A stretch of DNA of 6,200 nucleotides from Helicobacter sp. (GCA_029257755.1 JARIAP010000115.1:1-6200), one strand, 5' to 3'. Counted from the first letter of the stretch, positions 1 through 5,988 are shown. Program-made: numbers and translations. Notes: generated by a model from the letters alone, not told the origin.

Positions 1-521
1 AAGGAATTATAGCAAAAATTAAAGATATTGAAACAAGTTCTCTTAGCTCCTTATTATTAAATCAAAGTTTAGTTGTATTATGTGGTTTAAGTGATATTGG
101 AAATATAGGTTCTATTGTTCGTTCTGCTTATGCTTTAGGTGTTGGTGGAATTATATTGTGCGATAGAGATAATTTAAGTGTGCAAGCTTTAGAAGGTATT
201 TTTCGTGCTAGTAGTGGATCGTTACTTTGTATGCCATTTGGATTCCATAAATCTAGTCTTGATGTTGCAAATGAAGCTAAGATGAATGATTTCACATTGC
301 TTGGAGGTGGCACTTTAGATTCTAATAAATCAATAAATTCTAATATAGAAAAGTGGGCATTATTCATAGGTAGAGAGGATATTGGTTTAAAAAACAAGTT
401 AATCAATAAATTTGATTATATATTGCATATTCCAATGTATAATAACTTTAATTCTTTAAATGCTAGTGTAGCAACGGGTATATTAATTGATAGAATACAA
501 CACTATAAGGAGAGAAAATAA
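1..521 (+). CDS. SpoU/TrmH-family RNA 2'-O-methyltransferase, 3' part (5' end outside window)
   Basis: This enzyme family transfers a methyl group from S-adenosylmethionine to a ribose 2'-OH in rRNA or tRNA, acting in the cytoplasm as a knotted dimer. The frame is open from base 3 to the TAA at 519-521, giving 172 visible residues. All three SPOUT motifs are present. Motif 1 is DIGNIGSIVRSAY (visible residues 31-43, with the conserved Arg at 40). Motif 2 is ALFIGREDIGL (119-129, Glu at 124). Motif 3 is IPM followed by SLNASVATGI (143-160). The RASSGSLLCMPF segment between motifs 1 and 2 is also typical. Family members are usually about 230-250 residues, so roughly 60-80 N-terminal residues, possibly an L30e-like substrate-binding domain, lie upstream. 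The IPM...SLN.SVATGI ending most resembles RlmB, which methylates 23S rRNA G2251, but the target cannot be fixed from sequence alone. The stop codon directly abuts the next ATG. Confidence 0.93.
   Translation, partial: GIIAKIKDIETSSLSSLLLNQSLVVLCGLSDIGNIGSIVRSAYALGVGGIILCDRDNLSVQALEGIFRASSGSLLCMPFGFHKSSLDVANEAKMNDFTLLGGGTLDSNKSINSNIEKWALFIGREDIGLKNKLINKFDYILHIPMYNNFNSLNASVATGILIDRIQHYKERK
507..512 (+). promoter_or_regulatory. Ribosome binding site for the RodZ-like gene
   Basis: AAGGAG lies inside the last codons of the methyltransferase gene, nine bases before the ATG at 522. Because the upstream stop TAA (519-521) touches this ATG, the two genes are probably translationally coupled. Confidence 0.75.
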
Positions 522-1496
522 ATGTCTGATTTTGAAAAACTTAAAAGCATGGATATTAAAGAATTACAAGATAAAACAAGATTAACTATAGCGAGATTAC
601 AAGACATAATAGATAAAAAGTTTGATAATATTGATTCTACTAGAGCACATGGATTTATTAAAATATTAGAAAGAGAATTACATCTTGATTTGAGTGAATG
701 GATAAAAGAATTTGATTTATATAAAACAGGCACAACAAGTAATAATCAAAATAAAGATACAATTAAAGAAAATATAGAACAAGAAATAACAAACAATAGT
801 AATTATAATAATATGAAAAATGATAGTTATACAAATGAAGTAAAAAAACAACAAATAGAATCTACAAATACAAATAAAAGCAGTAAGTTAAATAATACAC
901 CAATTGAAATAAATATGCCAAAACAACAATATTCATATAAAACTATTATAGTGGCTATTATTGTTGTAACCATATTAATTATCATAGCTATTGGAGTTTA
1001 TTTTATAGGCACTTTATCAAAACCACAACAAACTACAATTATTAGTAATAACAATATGAAAAAACAAGAAATTGAAAAAGATATTAATTACACATATCCA
1101 ACTATTTCACTAAAAGATGCTATACAAGATAGTGAGCAAGAAGAATCAATACAAAACGAAGTAGAATTAAAAGAGATTGTTCAAAATAATGATGTAGAAA
1201 CAAATGAAGAAAAAATTAAACAAAAATCACTAATAATTGCACCAAAAGATGATGTATGGTTTGCATGGGTAGATACAATAACTAAAACTAAAGGAGAAAA
1301 ATATACCAAAAAAACTCCTGTAACTATTAATGTAAATAATCCAACTGCTTTTCATTTTGGGTATGCTGTATTAAGTATTGAAATTGATGGACAAAAATTT
1401 AATTATAATCAATTGGGGGTAACATATATGCTATATGATGGTGAAAAAATGAAAATAATTACTCAAAAAGAATATAAAATGTTAGGTGGTAAATAA
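522..1496 (+). CDS. Single-pass membrane protein with RodZ-like architecture
   Basis: The protein has 324 residues in four visible parts. Residues 1-68 are a helical domain whose pattern matches the RodZ N-terminal helix-turn-helix: short helices, then RAHGFIKILERELHLDLSEW (41-60), comparable to the usual 'ARGFIRxYAxxLxLD' segment. Residues 69-135 are a polar, Asn/Lys/Gln/Thr-rich linker, probably disordered. Residues 141-164 form one strongly hydrophobic membrane helix. After a second acidic, Gln-rich linker, residues 239-324 look like a small beta-rich domain (DDVWFAWVDT...FHFGYAVLSIEIDG), recalling the RodZ C-terminal domain with its conserved Trp and 'iGxA' stretch. RodZ is inner-membrane, with the N-terminus in the cytoplasm binding MreB, and helps keep rod shape. 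No residue here proves MreB binding, so the name is inference from architecture. It starts right at the methyltransferase stop and is followed after one base by a secreted-protein gene. Alternative: an unrelated single-pass envelope protein. Confidence 0.6.
   Translation: MSDFEKLKSMDIKELQDKTRLTIARLQDIIDKKFDNIDSTRAHGFIKILERELHLDLSEWIKEFDLYKTGTTSNNQNKDTIKENIEQEITNNSNYNNMKNDSYTNEVKKQQIESTNTNKSSKLNNTPIEINMPKQQYSYKTIIVAIIVVTILIIIAIGVYFIGTLSKPQQTTIISNNNMKKQEIEKDINYTYPTISLKDAIQDSEQEESIQNEVELKEIVQNNDVETNEEKIKQKSLIIAPKDDVWFAWVDTITKTKGEKYTKKTPVTINVNNPTAFHFGYAVLSIEIDGQKFNYNQLGVTYMLYDGEKMKIITQKEYKMLGGK
1484..1489 (+). promoter_or_regulatory. Ribosome binding site deciding the start at 1498
   Basis: AGGTGG, within the last codons of the RodZ-like gene, is eight bases upstream of the ATG at 1498. 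An in-frame GTG at 1486 would overlap this site and put extra polar residues before the signal peptide, so the ATG at 1498 is preferred. Confidence 0.55.
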
Positions 1497-1497
1497 T

Positions 1498-2340
1498 ATG
1501 AGAATCATTTTTTGTAATTTAATATTTGTTGCAATAAGTTTTTTGTATGCAAATGAATTGCAACAAAAAATTCAAACATTTATACCCAAGAACACTTATC
1601 AAACAAATGAAAAATTTATCAATAGAATTTTTTCAAATGAAAAGTCATTTTATGTAAATGATAAGTTAAATATACAAAAAGTTATTGCAACACTTAAAAG
1701 CAATGGATTGTTGGTGTTAAAACTTGCAAAGCCTAGTAATGTTTCTATAACATTTCGTATAAATTCTACATATATAACAGATAAAAATCCAAGTTTTACT
1801 TTTCTTGCATATTCTACAAGCAATATTTTAAGTGGCATGGGTTATTCATATTTTTATATCACAGAAGCAAAGAAACAACAAGAAAAAATATTTCTAACAT
1901 ATACGCTAAATACAGAATCTAATGTAGATCCTCTTGTAATGACTAATAATCTTATAAGAAGAGGTTATGATATTATAGATGTGCATAAAAACTCACCTAC
2001 ACATTGGACATATGATATTGGATTAAGAGATTCAAAAATTACAAATACAAATATATTAAAAAAAGGTGAGAATATACTTACTCAAATAAATGGTAAATAT
2101 TGGCTAACATTTGATAGATTGGGTGAATTAAATATTGCACCAAATGATAATACATCTGCATGGTATCCAAAAATCCTTATTTTTGATAATGATATGAAAT
2201 TAATTGATTCTATAATTCTTATAGAATCGAAAAAAAGTTATAAGATTGCTATTACAAGTCAAATAAAGCATATTCTTGTTACAGATAATTATAATGCTAG
2301 TATTTTACGCAATGGGGTAACATTTGATTTTAAATATTAA
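1498..2340 (+). CDS. Secreted protein of unknown function with a signal peptide
   Basis: I do not recognise the family. The 280-residue product begins with a classical Sec signal peptide: MR, then a hydrophobic core, then FLYA|NELQQ, with cleavage probable after Ala18. There is no lipobox cysteine at the cleavage point. The mature protein is about 260 residues, rich in Asn, Lys, Thr and Ile, with many alternating hydrophobic stretches that suggest beta structure, and no further membrane helix. No catalytic motif or repeat is visible. The last residues, GVTFDFKY, alternate hydrophobic and polar and end in an aromatic, as in outer-membrane barrel C-termini. The rest does not look like a barrel, so a soluble periplasmic protein is more likely. 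It starts one base after the RodZ-like gene stops, and both products would have periplasmic domains, so they may work together; that is inference. The start was chosen by its ribosome binding site and signal peptide. Confidence 0.8.
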   Translation: MRIIFCNLIFVAISFLYANELQQKIQTFIPKNTYQTNEKFINRIFSNEKSFYVNDKLNIQKVIATLKSNGLLVLKLAKPSNVSITFRINSTYITDKNPSFTFLAYSTSNILSGMGYSYFYITEAKKQQEKIFLTYTLNTESNVDPLVMTNNLIRRGYDIIDVHKNSPTHWTYDIGLRDSKITNTNILKKGENILTQINGKYWLTFDRLGELNIAPNDNTSAWYPKILIFDNDMKLIDSIILIESKKSYKIAITSQIKHILVTDNYNASILRNGVTFDFKY

Positions 2341-2354
2341 ATTTATTAAAAATT

Positions 2355-2359
2355 AAGGA
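2355..2359 (+). promoter_or_regulatory. Ribosome binding site for the STAS-like small gene
   Basis: AAGGA lies five bases before the ATG at 2365. It favours that start over in-frame ATGs at 2371 and 2395. Confidence 0.7.
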
Positions 2360-2364
2360 TTATT

Positions 2365-2709
2365 ATGAATATGGGATTTGTCCTTGAAGGGACTATGGAG
2401 AATAGAAAGTTACAACTTACATGCACAGGGCAAATAAGAGATTATGATTCGTTTAAGGCATTTAAAGAAGATTTATTTGATATAGCAAACACAAGTGAAA
2501 TAGAGCATATAAAAGAAAAATCGTTTGATATTTTAGAGATTAAATTTATAGATTCTCATCCATTACCAAATTGTTTAATTGGTTTTTTTCTTAAATTGTC
2601 AGATAAAGAAAAAATATCTGTTAATTTAATTACAAATGAAAACAGAATGTTAAGTTTTTTCATATCTATATTTTTAGATGAAAGATTAAATGTTAAATTA
2701 TTTTTATAA
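2365..2709 (+). CDS. Small protein of 114 residues with a STAS-like pattern
   Basis: There is no signal peptide or membrane helix, so it is probably cytoplasmic. The order of elements resembles a STAS domain (SpoIIAA/anti-sigma antagonist fold). An N-terminal strand pair (residues 5-24) is followed by a helix (27-42). A buried strand then ends in FDILEIKFIDSHPLP (54-68), comparable to the STAS 'xxxDxSxVxxIDSSGLG' loop. A helix (69-78), the strand ISVNLIT (84-90) and a final helix and strand follow. Asp63-Ser64 would occupy the position of the regulatory serine in SpoIIAA-type proteins, although the usual SSGLG is SHPLP here. This is pattern resemblance only, and the protein may be an unrelated alpha/beta protein. 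It sits 24 bases after the secreted-protein gene and 48 bases before aspB, on the same strand, so it is probably in their operon. No kinase or phosphatase partner gene is visible nearby. Confidence 0.75.
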   Translation: MNMGFVLEGTMENRKLQLTCTGQIRDYDSFKAFKEDLFDIANTSEIEHIKEKSFDILEIKFIDSHPLPNCLIGFFLKLSDKEKISVNLITNENRMLSFFISIFLDERLNVKLFL

Positions 2710-2746
2710 TTGAAAATATTTGCTAATATATTGCATATATTTAGAC

Positions 2747-2752
2747 GAGGAG
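2747..2752 (+). promoter_or_regulatory. Ribosome binding site fixing the aspB start
   Basis: GAGGAG is five bases before the ATG at 2758. The frame stays open back to a TTG at 2710, but that start has no such site and would add 16 residues not usual in the family. Confidence 0.8.
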
Positions 2753-2757
2753 CAGTA

Positions 2758-3942
2758 ATGCAAAAATATTCTAAGAGGGTTTTAGGCTTGAGTGAATCAG
2801 CAACTATAGCAGTAGCAACTTTAGCAAGGAAATTACAAGCAGAAGGTAAAGATGTCTTGAGTTTTAGTGCTGGAGAACCAGATTTTGATACACCAAAATC
2901 AATTAAAGATGAAGCTATTAGGGCACTTAATTGTGGTTTTACTAAATATACTGCTGTTGCTGGAATACCCGACTTATTGCAAGCGATAGCACATAAATTA
3001 AAAAAAGATAATAATTTGGATTATGAAGCTAAGGAAATTATTGTAAGTAATGGTGCTAAGCAGTCTTTATTTAATGTTTTTCAATCAATTATTGATGATG
3101 GCGATGAGGTTTTGATACCTTCTCCATATTGGGTTACATATCCAGAATTAGTTATATATAGTGGTGGTAAGCCTATATTTATTGAGACTTCAGAAGAATA
3201 TGGTTTTAAAGCAAGAGGAACAGATTTTGAAAAAGCTATAAATTCAAGAACAAAAGCTATTGTTCTTACTAGTCCATCAAATCCTACAGGTATGGTTTAT
3301 ACTAGAGAAGAATTAAGGGTAATAGCAGATATTGCTATAAAACATAATTTATGGGTAATTAGTGATGAAATGTATGAAAAACTTATGTATGATGGAGAAT
3401 TTGTTAGTATAGGTTCTTTAGATAATGAGATATTGCAAAGAACAATAACAATTAATGGGTTAAGTAAATCTGTTGCAATGACTGGTTGGCGTATGGGGTA
3501 TGCTGCATGTAAGGATAATACTCTTATAAAATTAATGGATAATTTACAAAGTCAATGCACTTCAAATATAAACTCAATTACACAAAAAGCTTCTATTGTT
3601 GCTATAAATGGTGGTGCTGATGATGATATAGAATATATGAGAGAAGCATTTAAAGAAAGAAGGGATATGGCATGTAAGTTAATTAATGAGATTCCGGGAT
3701 TAAATGTTGTAAAACCAAATGGAGCATTCTATTTGTTTATAAACATTAAGAAAGTTAATGGATATGATGGAGATAGCATGAAGTTTTGCAAGGCATTATT
3801 GGAACAAGTTGGTGTAGCTTTAGTTCCGGGTAGTGCATTTGGAATGGATGGTTTTGTTAGAATGAGTTTTGCATGTGATTTAGAGCAATTAAAAGAAGGT
3901 TTTATTCGTATTAATAAATTTGTTTGTGGAAAATCTCTATAA
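2758..3942 (+). CDS. aspB: Aspartate aminotransferase (class I, PLP-dependent)
   Basis: It interconverts aspartate and 2-oxoglutarate with oxaloacetate and glutamate in the cytoplasm, using pyridoxal phosphate. The product has 394 residues, a normal length. Family residues are all in place. These are SAGEPDFDTP (37-46), GAK (99-101) near the cofactor phosphate, PYW (123-125, aromatic stacking on the ring), SNPTG (174-178, Asn175), and SDEMYEKLMYDG (202-213, Asp203 to the ring nitrogen and Tyr206). INGLSKSVAMTGWRMGY (232-248) supplies Lys237 as the Schiff-base lysine and Arg245. VRMSFA (367-372) supplies Arg368 for the substrate carboxylate. The sequence resembles the 1-beta bacterial subgroup, some members of which also act on prephenate, so side activity is possible. 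It is the last gene of the apparent operon and converges on asd, which uses aspartate carbon further down the pathway. Function confidence is high; substrate range is less certain. Confidence 0.95.
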   Translation: MQKYSKRVLGLSESATIAVATLARKLQAEGKDVLSFSAGEPDFDTPKSIKDEAIRALNCGFTKYTAVAGIPDLLQAIAHKLKKDNNLDYEAKEIIVSNGAKQSLFNVFQSIIDDGDEVLIPSPYWVTYPELVIYSGGKPIFIETSEEYGFKARGTDFEKAINSRTKAIVLTSPSNPTGMVYTREELRVIADIAIKHNLWVISDEMYEKLMYDGEFVSIGSLDNEILQRTITINGLSKSVAMTGWRMGYAACKDNTLIKLMDNLQSQCTSNINSITQKASIVAINGGADDDIEYMREAFKERRDMACKLINEIPGLNVVKPNGAFYLFINIKKVNGYDGDSMKFCKALLEQVGVALVPGSAFGMDGFVRMSFACDLEQLKEGFIRINKFVCGKSL

Positions 3943-4000
3943 ACAATAAATATATTTATATATAAGCTTTATTCTATATTTAGAATCCATATAATTATTA

Positions 4001-4034
4001 TTTTATATTGTTGTAAAGTATAATAAAATTTTTA
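4001..4034 (+). terminator. Possible weak terminator after aspB
   Basis: TTTTAT (4001-4006) can pair with ATAAAA (4023-4028), with two more pairs past a bulge, and a T-run follows from 4029. The stem is all A-T and thus weak. A second short dyad, ATTCTA (3971-3976) with TAGAAT (3981-3986), lies upstream. The 125-bp spacer between the convergent aspB and asd genes (3943-4067) holds nothing else that I can identify, and no GC-rich hairpin for either direction. Confidence 0.25.
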
Positions 4035-4067
4035 TATATTTTTTGTTTATGTTCTAATTGTTAATAT

Positions 4068-5090
4068 TCATTTTATAGTTACCCATTTTTCTGCTATTCT
4101 AATTGCATTTGTCGCTGCACCAACCCTTATTTGGTCTGCAACACAAAATAAATGCAATATTCTTTTATCGTAATTATCTTCTCTTATTCTACCTACAAAT
4201 GTTTCATCTCTATCTGTTGCTATTGATGGCATTGGGTACTCATTGTCTTTAGGATTATCTATTACTATCACATTTTCTGCTTTTTTCAATATCTCTCTTG
4301 CATCTTTTGCATTTACTTCATTTTTAAATCTAATTGTTATTGATTCGCTATGACTTCTTAATATTGGCACACGCACACATGTAGCAGAAATTTCAAAATT
4401 TGTGTGCATAATTTTTTGACTTTCTTTTACCATTTTCATTTCTTCTTTTGTATAATCATTATCTAAAAATACATCAATATGAGGTATCAAATTAAGTGCT
4501 ATTCTATGTTGAAATGCCTTTGATTCTACACTATCAAGCTCAAATGCAAAAAACTTTTGCATTTGCATTACTAATTCTTCCATACCTTTTTTACCTGCTC
4601 CACTTACTGCTTGATATGTGCTAACATCTACCCTATCTATACTAAAGGCATTATGCAAAGGAGATAAAATATGCACCATTTGTATTGTAGAACAATTTGG
4701 ATTTGCAATGATTGTAGAATCTTTTTTAATATCTTGCGGATTTACCTCTGGAACTACAAGTGGGATAGAATCTTCCATTCTAAAAAAACTAGTATTATCT
4801 ATTACTATAGAACCTGCATTTACTGCATCTTTTGCAAATCTCTCACTAATGCTAGATCCAGCACTAAAAAAAGCAATTTCTACACCTTCATTTTTAAAAA
4901 CAGATTCTGTAGTTTCAAGTATTGTATATTCTTTATTTTTAAATAAAATTTTTTCTCCAGCACTTCTAGCACTTGCAAGGGGAACTATTTTTTTAATAGG
5001 AAAATCTCTCTCTTCTAAGATTCTAAGTAATTCTTCTCCAACAGCCCCAGTTACTCCAACAATCCCAACTACAAATTTTTTTTGTGCCAT
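4068..5090 (-). CDS. asd: Aspartate-semialdehyde dehydrogenase
   Basis: It reduces L-aspartyl-4-phosphate to aspartate semialdehyde with NADPH, the branch point to lysine/diaminopimelate, threonine and methionine, in the cytoplasm. The 340-residue product has the N-terminal dinucleotide-binding loop GIVGVTGAVG (9-18) and ASARSAG (39-45, cofactor phosphate contact). NPNCSTIQ (130-137) carries the nucleophile Cys133, and YQAVSGAG (159-166) follows. RVPILRSHSESI (240-251) carries the catalytic-base histidine His247 and substrate arginines. The length fits the family (about 340-346). An upstream in-frame ATG at 5105 would add MKRII and swallow the ribosome binding site, so the ATG at 5088-5090 is preferred. 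The gene lies 69 bp downstream of nth on the same strand, but a TATAAT in that gap suggests its own promoter. An eight-A run occupies codons 3-5. Confidence 0.96.
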   Translation of the reverse strand: MAQKKFVVGIVGVTGAVGEELLRILEERDFPIKKIVPLASARSAGEKILFKNKEYTILETTESVFKNEGVEIAFFSAGSSISERFAKDAVNAGSIVIDNTSFFRMEDSIPLVVPEVNPQDIKKDSTIIANPNCSTIQMVHILSPLHNAFSIDRVDVSTYQAVSGAGKKGMEELVMQMQKFFAFELDSVESKAFQHRIALNLIPHIDVFLDNDYTKEEMKMVKESQKIMHTNFEISATCVRVPILRSHSESITIRFKNEVNAKDAREILKKAENVIVIDNPKDNEYPMPSIATDRDETFVGRIREDNYDKRILHLFCVADQIRVGAATNAIRIAEKWVTIK

Positions 5091-5095
5091 TATTA

Positions 5096-5100
5096 TCCTT
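5096..5100 (-). promoter_or_regulatory. Ribosome binding site deciding the asd start
   Basis: AAGGA on the minus strand is five bases upstream of the ATG at 5090. The alternative ATG at 5105 has no comparable site and would place this motif inside the coding region. Confidence 0.75.
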
Positions 5101-5120
5101 TTCATGTATCATAATTAAGG

Positions 5121-5165
5121 CAATGATTTTACCATTTTTTAATAAATTATAGAATAAAATCATTG
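5121..5165. repeat. Perfect 11-bp inverted repeat around the asd promoter
   Basis: CAATGATTTTA (5121-5131) is exactly inverted as TAAAATCATTG (5155-5165), separated by 23 bp. The right arm overlaps the nth stop codon (5160-5162), and the spacer holds the putative asd -10 box. In a read-through nth-asd RNA the arms could form a hairpin containing the nth stop. No T-run follows on the minus strand, so it is not a standard intrinsic terminator. Confidence 0.6.
5146..5151 (-). promoter_or_regulatory. Putative asd -10 box
   Basis: TATAAT on the minus strand is preceded by the T-rich stretch GATTTTATTC, as expected for the housekeeping promoter of Campylobacterota, which lacks a strong -35. A transcript would begin near 5139 and have a leader of about 50 bases. 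In DNA this AT-rich, TATAAT can occur by chance. Confidence 0.4.
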
Positions 5166-5798
5166 TGGTTTAAAGTTTGATTTATTTTTGCAATATTTTA
5201 TAACAAAACAATCATTGCATTTAGGCTTTATAGCTTTACATTTATAGCGTCCAAAAAGCACAAAAGCTTGATGTAATAAATTTAAATTATCTTTAAATAT
5301 TTTTGTTAAATCTTTTTCTGTTTCAATAGCTTTAATGCTTTTGCTTAATCCAAGTCTATGGCTAACACGAAATACATGGGTATCAACAGCCATATAATTC
5401 AAACCTAGAAATTCACCTAATACTACATTAGCACTTTTTTGTCCAACTCCACTAAGATTCATTAAATCTTTTTGATTGCATGGAATTTTTCCATTAAAAT
5501 TATTTTCTACACTTTTTGCCATAGACACAAGATTCTTTGCTTTCATATTAAAAAATGATACGGATTTAATTATCTCTGCTACTTCATCTATGTTTGCTAT
5601 ACTTAATTCTCTTGTGCTTGGGTATTTTTTGAATAATAGTGGTGTTACAATATTTACGCGTTTATCTGTGCATTGTGCGGATAACATAACAGCTATTAGA
5701 AGTTCATACATATTGTTATAATTTAATTCTGTTTTTGCGTCTTTGTAATACTCTAAAAACAAAGTTTTTATGTTATTTATTCTTTCTTTTTTCGTCAT
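5160..5798 (-). CDS. nth: Endonuclease III, DNA glycosylase/AP lyase
   Basis: It removes oxidised pyrimidines from DNA and cuts at the resulting abasic site in base excision repair. The product has 212 residues, close to the roughly 210 of the family. The N-terminal region contains LLIAVMLSAQCTDKRVN (33-49), a near match to the conserved family segment. The helix-hairpin-helix LSGVGQKSANVV (115-126) carries the catalytic Lys121. VDTHVFRVSHRLGL (138-151) carries the catalytic Asp139. The C-terminus has the [4Fe-4S] cysteines Cys187, Cys194, Cys197 and Cys203 with the canonical C-x6-C-x2-C-x5-C spacing. All key residues are present, so it should be active. The start aligns with other family N-termini, although no clear Shine-Dalgarno motif precedes it (only a weak AAGTAGAA-like stretch). 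It is probably transcribed from an extended -10 promoter about 60 bp upstream, divergently from the TonB-dependent receptor gene. Confidence 0.96.
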   Translation of the reverse strand: MTKKERINNIKTLFLEYYKDAKTELNYNNMYELLIAVMLSAQCTDKRVNIVTPLLFKKYPSTRELSIANIDEVAEIIKSVSFFNMKAKNLVSMAKSVENNFNGKIPCNQKDLMNLSGVGQKSANVVLGEFLGLNYMAVDTHVFRVSHRLGLSKSIKAIETEKDLTKIFKDNLNLLHQAFVLFGRYKCKAIKPKCNDCFVIKYCKNKSNFKPQ

Positions 5799-5858
5799 AG
5801 TTGTAATAAATTCTACTTAAAATAATAAAGTCTAATGATTCTATCAAAACAAATGTTA

Positions 5859-5867
5859 ATTATAGCA
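5859..5867 (-). promoter_or_regulatory. nth: Putative extended -10 promoter of nth
   Basis: The minus strand reads TGCTATAAT, a full TGn extended -10, with A/T-rich tracts upstream (5868-5890). Transcription would start near 5852 and give a leader of about 50 bases before the nth ATG at 5798. A 14-bp palindrome, TTAATTTAAATTAA (5870-5883), lies just upstream and may be no more than AT-rich sequence. Confidence 0.5.
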
Positions 5868-5917
5868 TTTTAATTTAAATTAATTTTTTTATATATACAA
5901 TCTAAGCTTAATTTAAT

Positions 5918-5962
5918 TATTATAATATTATTTTAAGAAAAATAATATTATAATATTATTTT
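5918..5962. repeat. 17-bp direct repeat in the receptor promoter region
   Basis: TATTATAATATTATTTT occurs identically at 5918-5934 and 5946-5962, 28 bp apart. Each copy contains TATAAT, and each also reads TATAAT on the other strand. The second copy lies within a larger palindrome. The pair could be duplicated promoter elements or a tandem operator. Confidence 0.6.
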
Positions 5963-5963
5963 T
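5938..5963. repeat. 26-bp perfect palindrome upstream of the receptor gene, candidate operator
   Basis: The sequence is perfectly self-complementary over 26 bp, centred between 5950 and 5951. Its core is AATAATATTATAATATTATT, flanked by three A on the left and three T on the right. It ends 25 bases before the receptor ATG and overlaps a TATAAT (5949-5954), so a bound repressor would block the promoter. Iron-uptake receptor genes are often controlled by Fur, whose sites in this group are AT-only inverted repeats. AATAAT and ATTATT half-sites are present, but their 8-bp separation does not match the compact Fur consensus I recall. A followed-by-T hairpin role (attenuator) is also possible. Confidence 0.5.
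5949..5954 (+). promoter_or_regulatory. Putative -10 box of the TonB-dependent receptor gene
   Basis: TATAAT lies in the centre of the palindrome, with a leader of about 28 bases to the ATG at 5989. An identical TATAAT at 5921-5926 could serve as a second start. Confidence 0.35.
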
Positions 5964-5979
5964 TTAAAAAATATCATAT

Positions 5980-5984
5980 AGGAG
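5980..5984 (+). promoter_or_regulatory. Ribosome binding site of the receptor gene
   Basis: AGGAG is four bases before the ATG at 5989, a strong site that supports this start. Confidence 0.8.
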
Positions 5985-5988
5985 TTTT

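Noticed and set aside
128..733. Minus-strand open frames at 128-406 and 503-733
   Set aside because: They are shadows of the methyltransferase and RodZ-like genes, with no ribosome binding site and no recognisable protein pattern.
741..930. Asn/Lys-rich low-complexity coding stretch as a possible repeat array
   Set aside because: The DNA has no regular unit or period. It encodes the disordered linker of the RodZ-like protein, and AAT/AAA/CAA codons follow from the base composition.
1486..1497. GTG start at 1486 for the secreted protein
   Set aside because: It overlaps the AGGTGG ribosome binding site and the preceding gene. The ATG at 1498 gives a cleaner signal peptide with a correctly spaced site.
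2710..2757. TTG start extending aspB by 16 residues
   Set aside because: There is no ribosome binding site in front of it, and the ATG at 2758 has GAGGAG at good spacing and matches the usual family N-terminus.
3947..3986. Short palindromes TAAATATATTTA and ATTCTA/TAGAAT between aspB and asd as functional sites
   Set aside because: Short AT-only symmetry is expected by chance in this spacer, and there is no promoter or GC-rich stem next to it.
5076..5083. Run of eight A (coding strand) at codons 3-5 of asd as a phase-variation switch
   Set aside because: The tract is short for a contingency repeat, such runs are common in AT-rich genomes, and asd is usually essential for cell-wall synthesis, so switching would be harmful.
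4618..5118. A 166-codon plus-strand open frame opposite asd
   Set aside because: It lies almost wholly antisense to asd, which has all its catalytic residues. The hydrophobic look comes from the complementary codons, and no ribosome binding site or family pattern is present.
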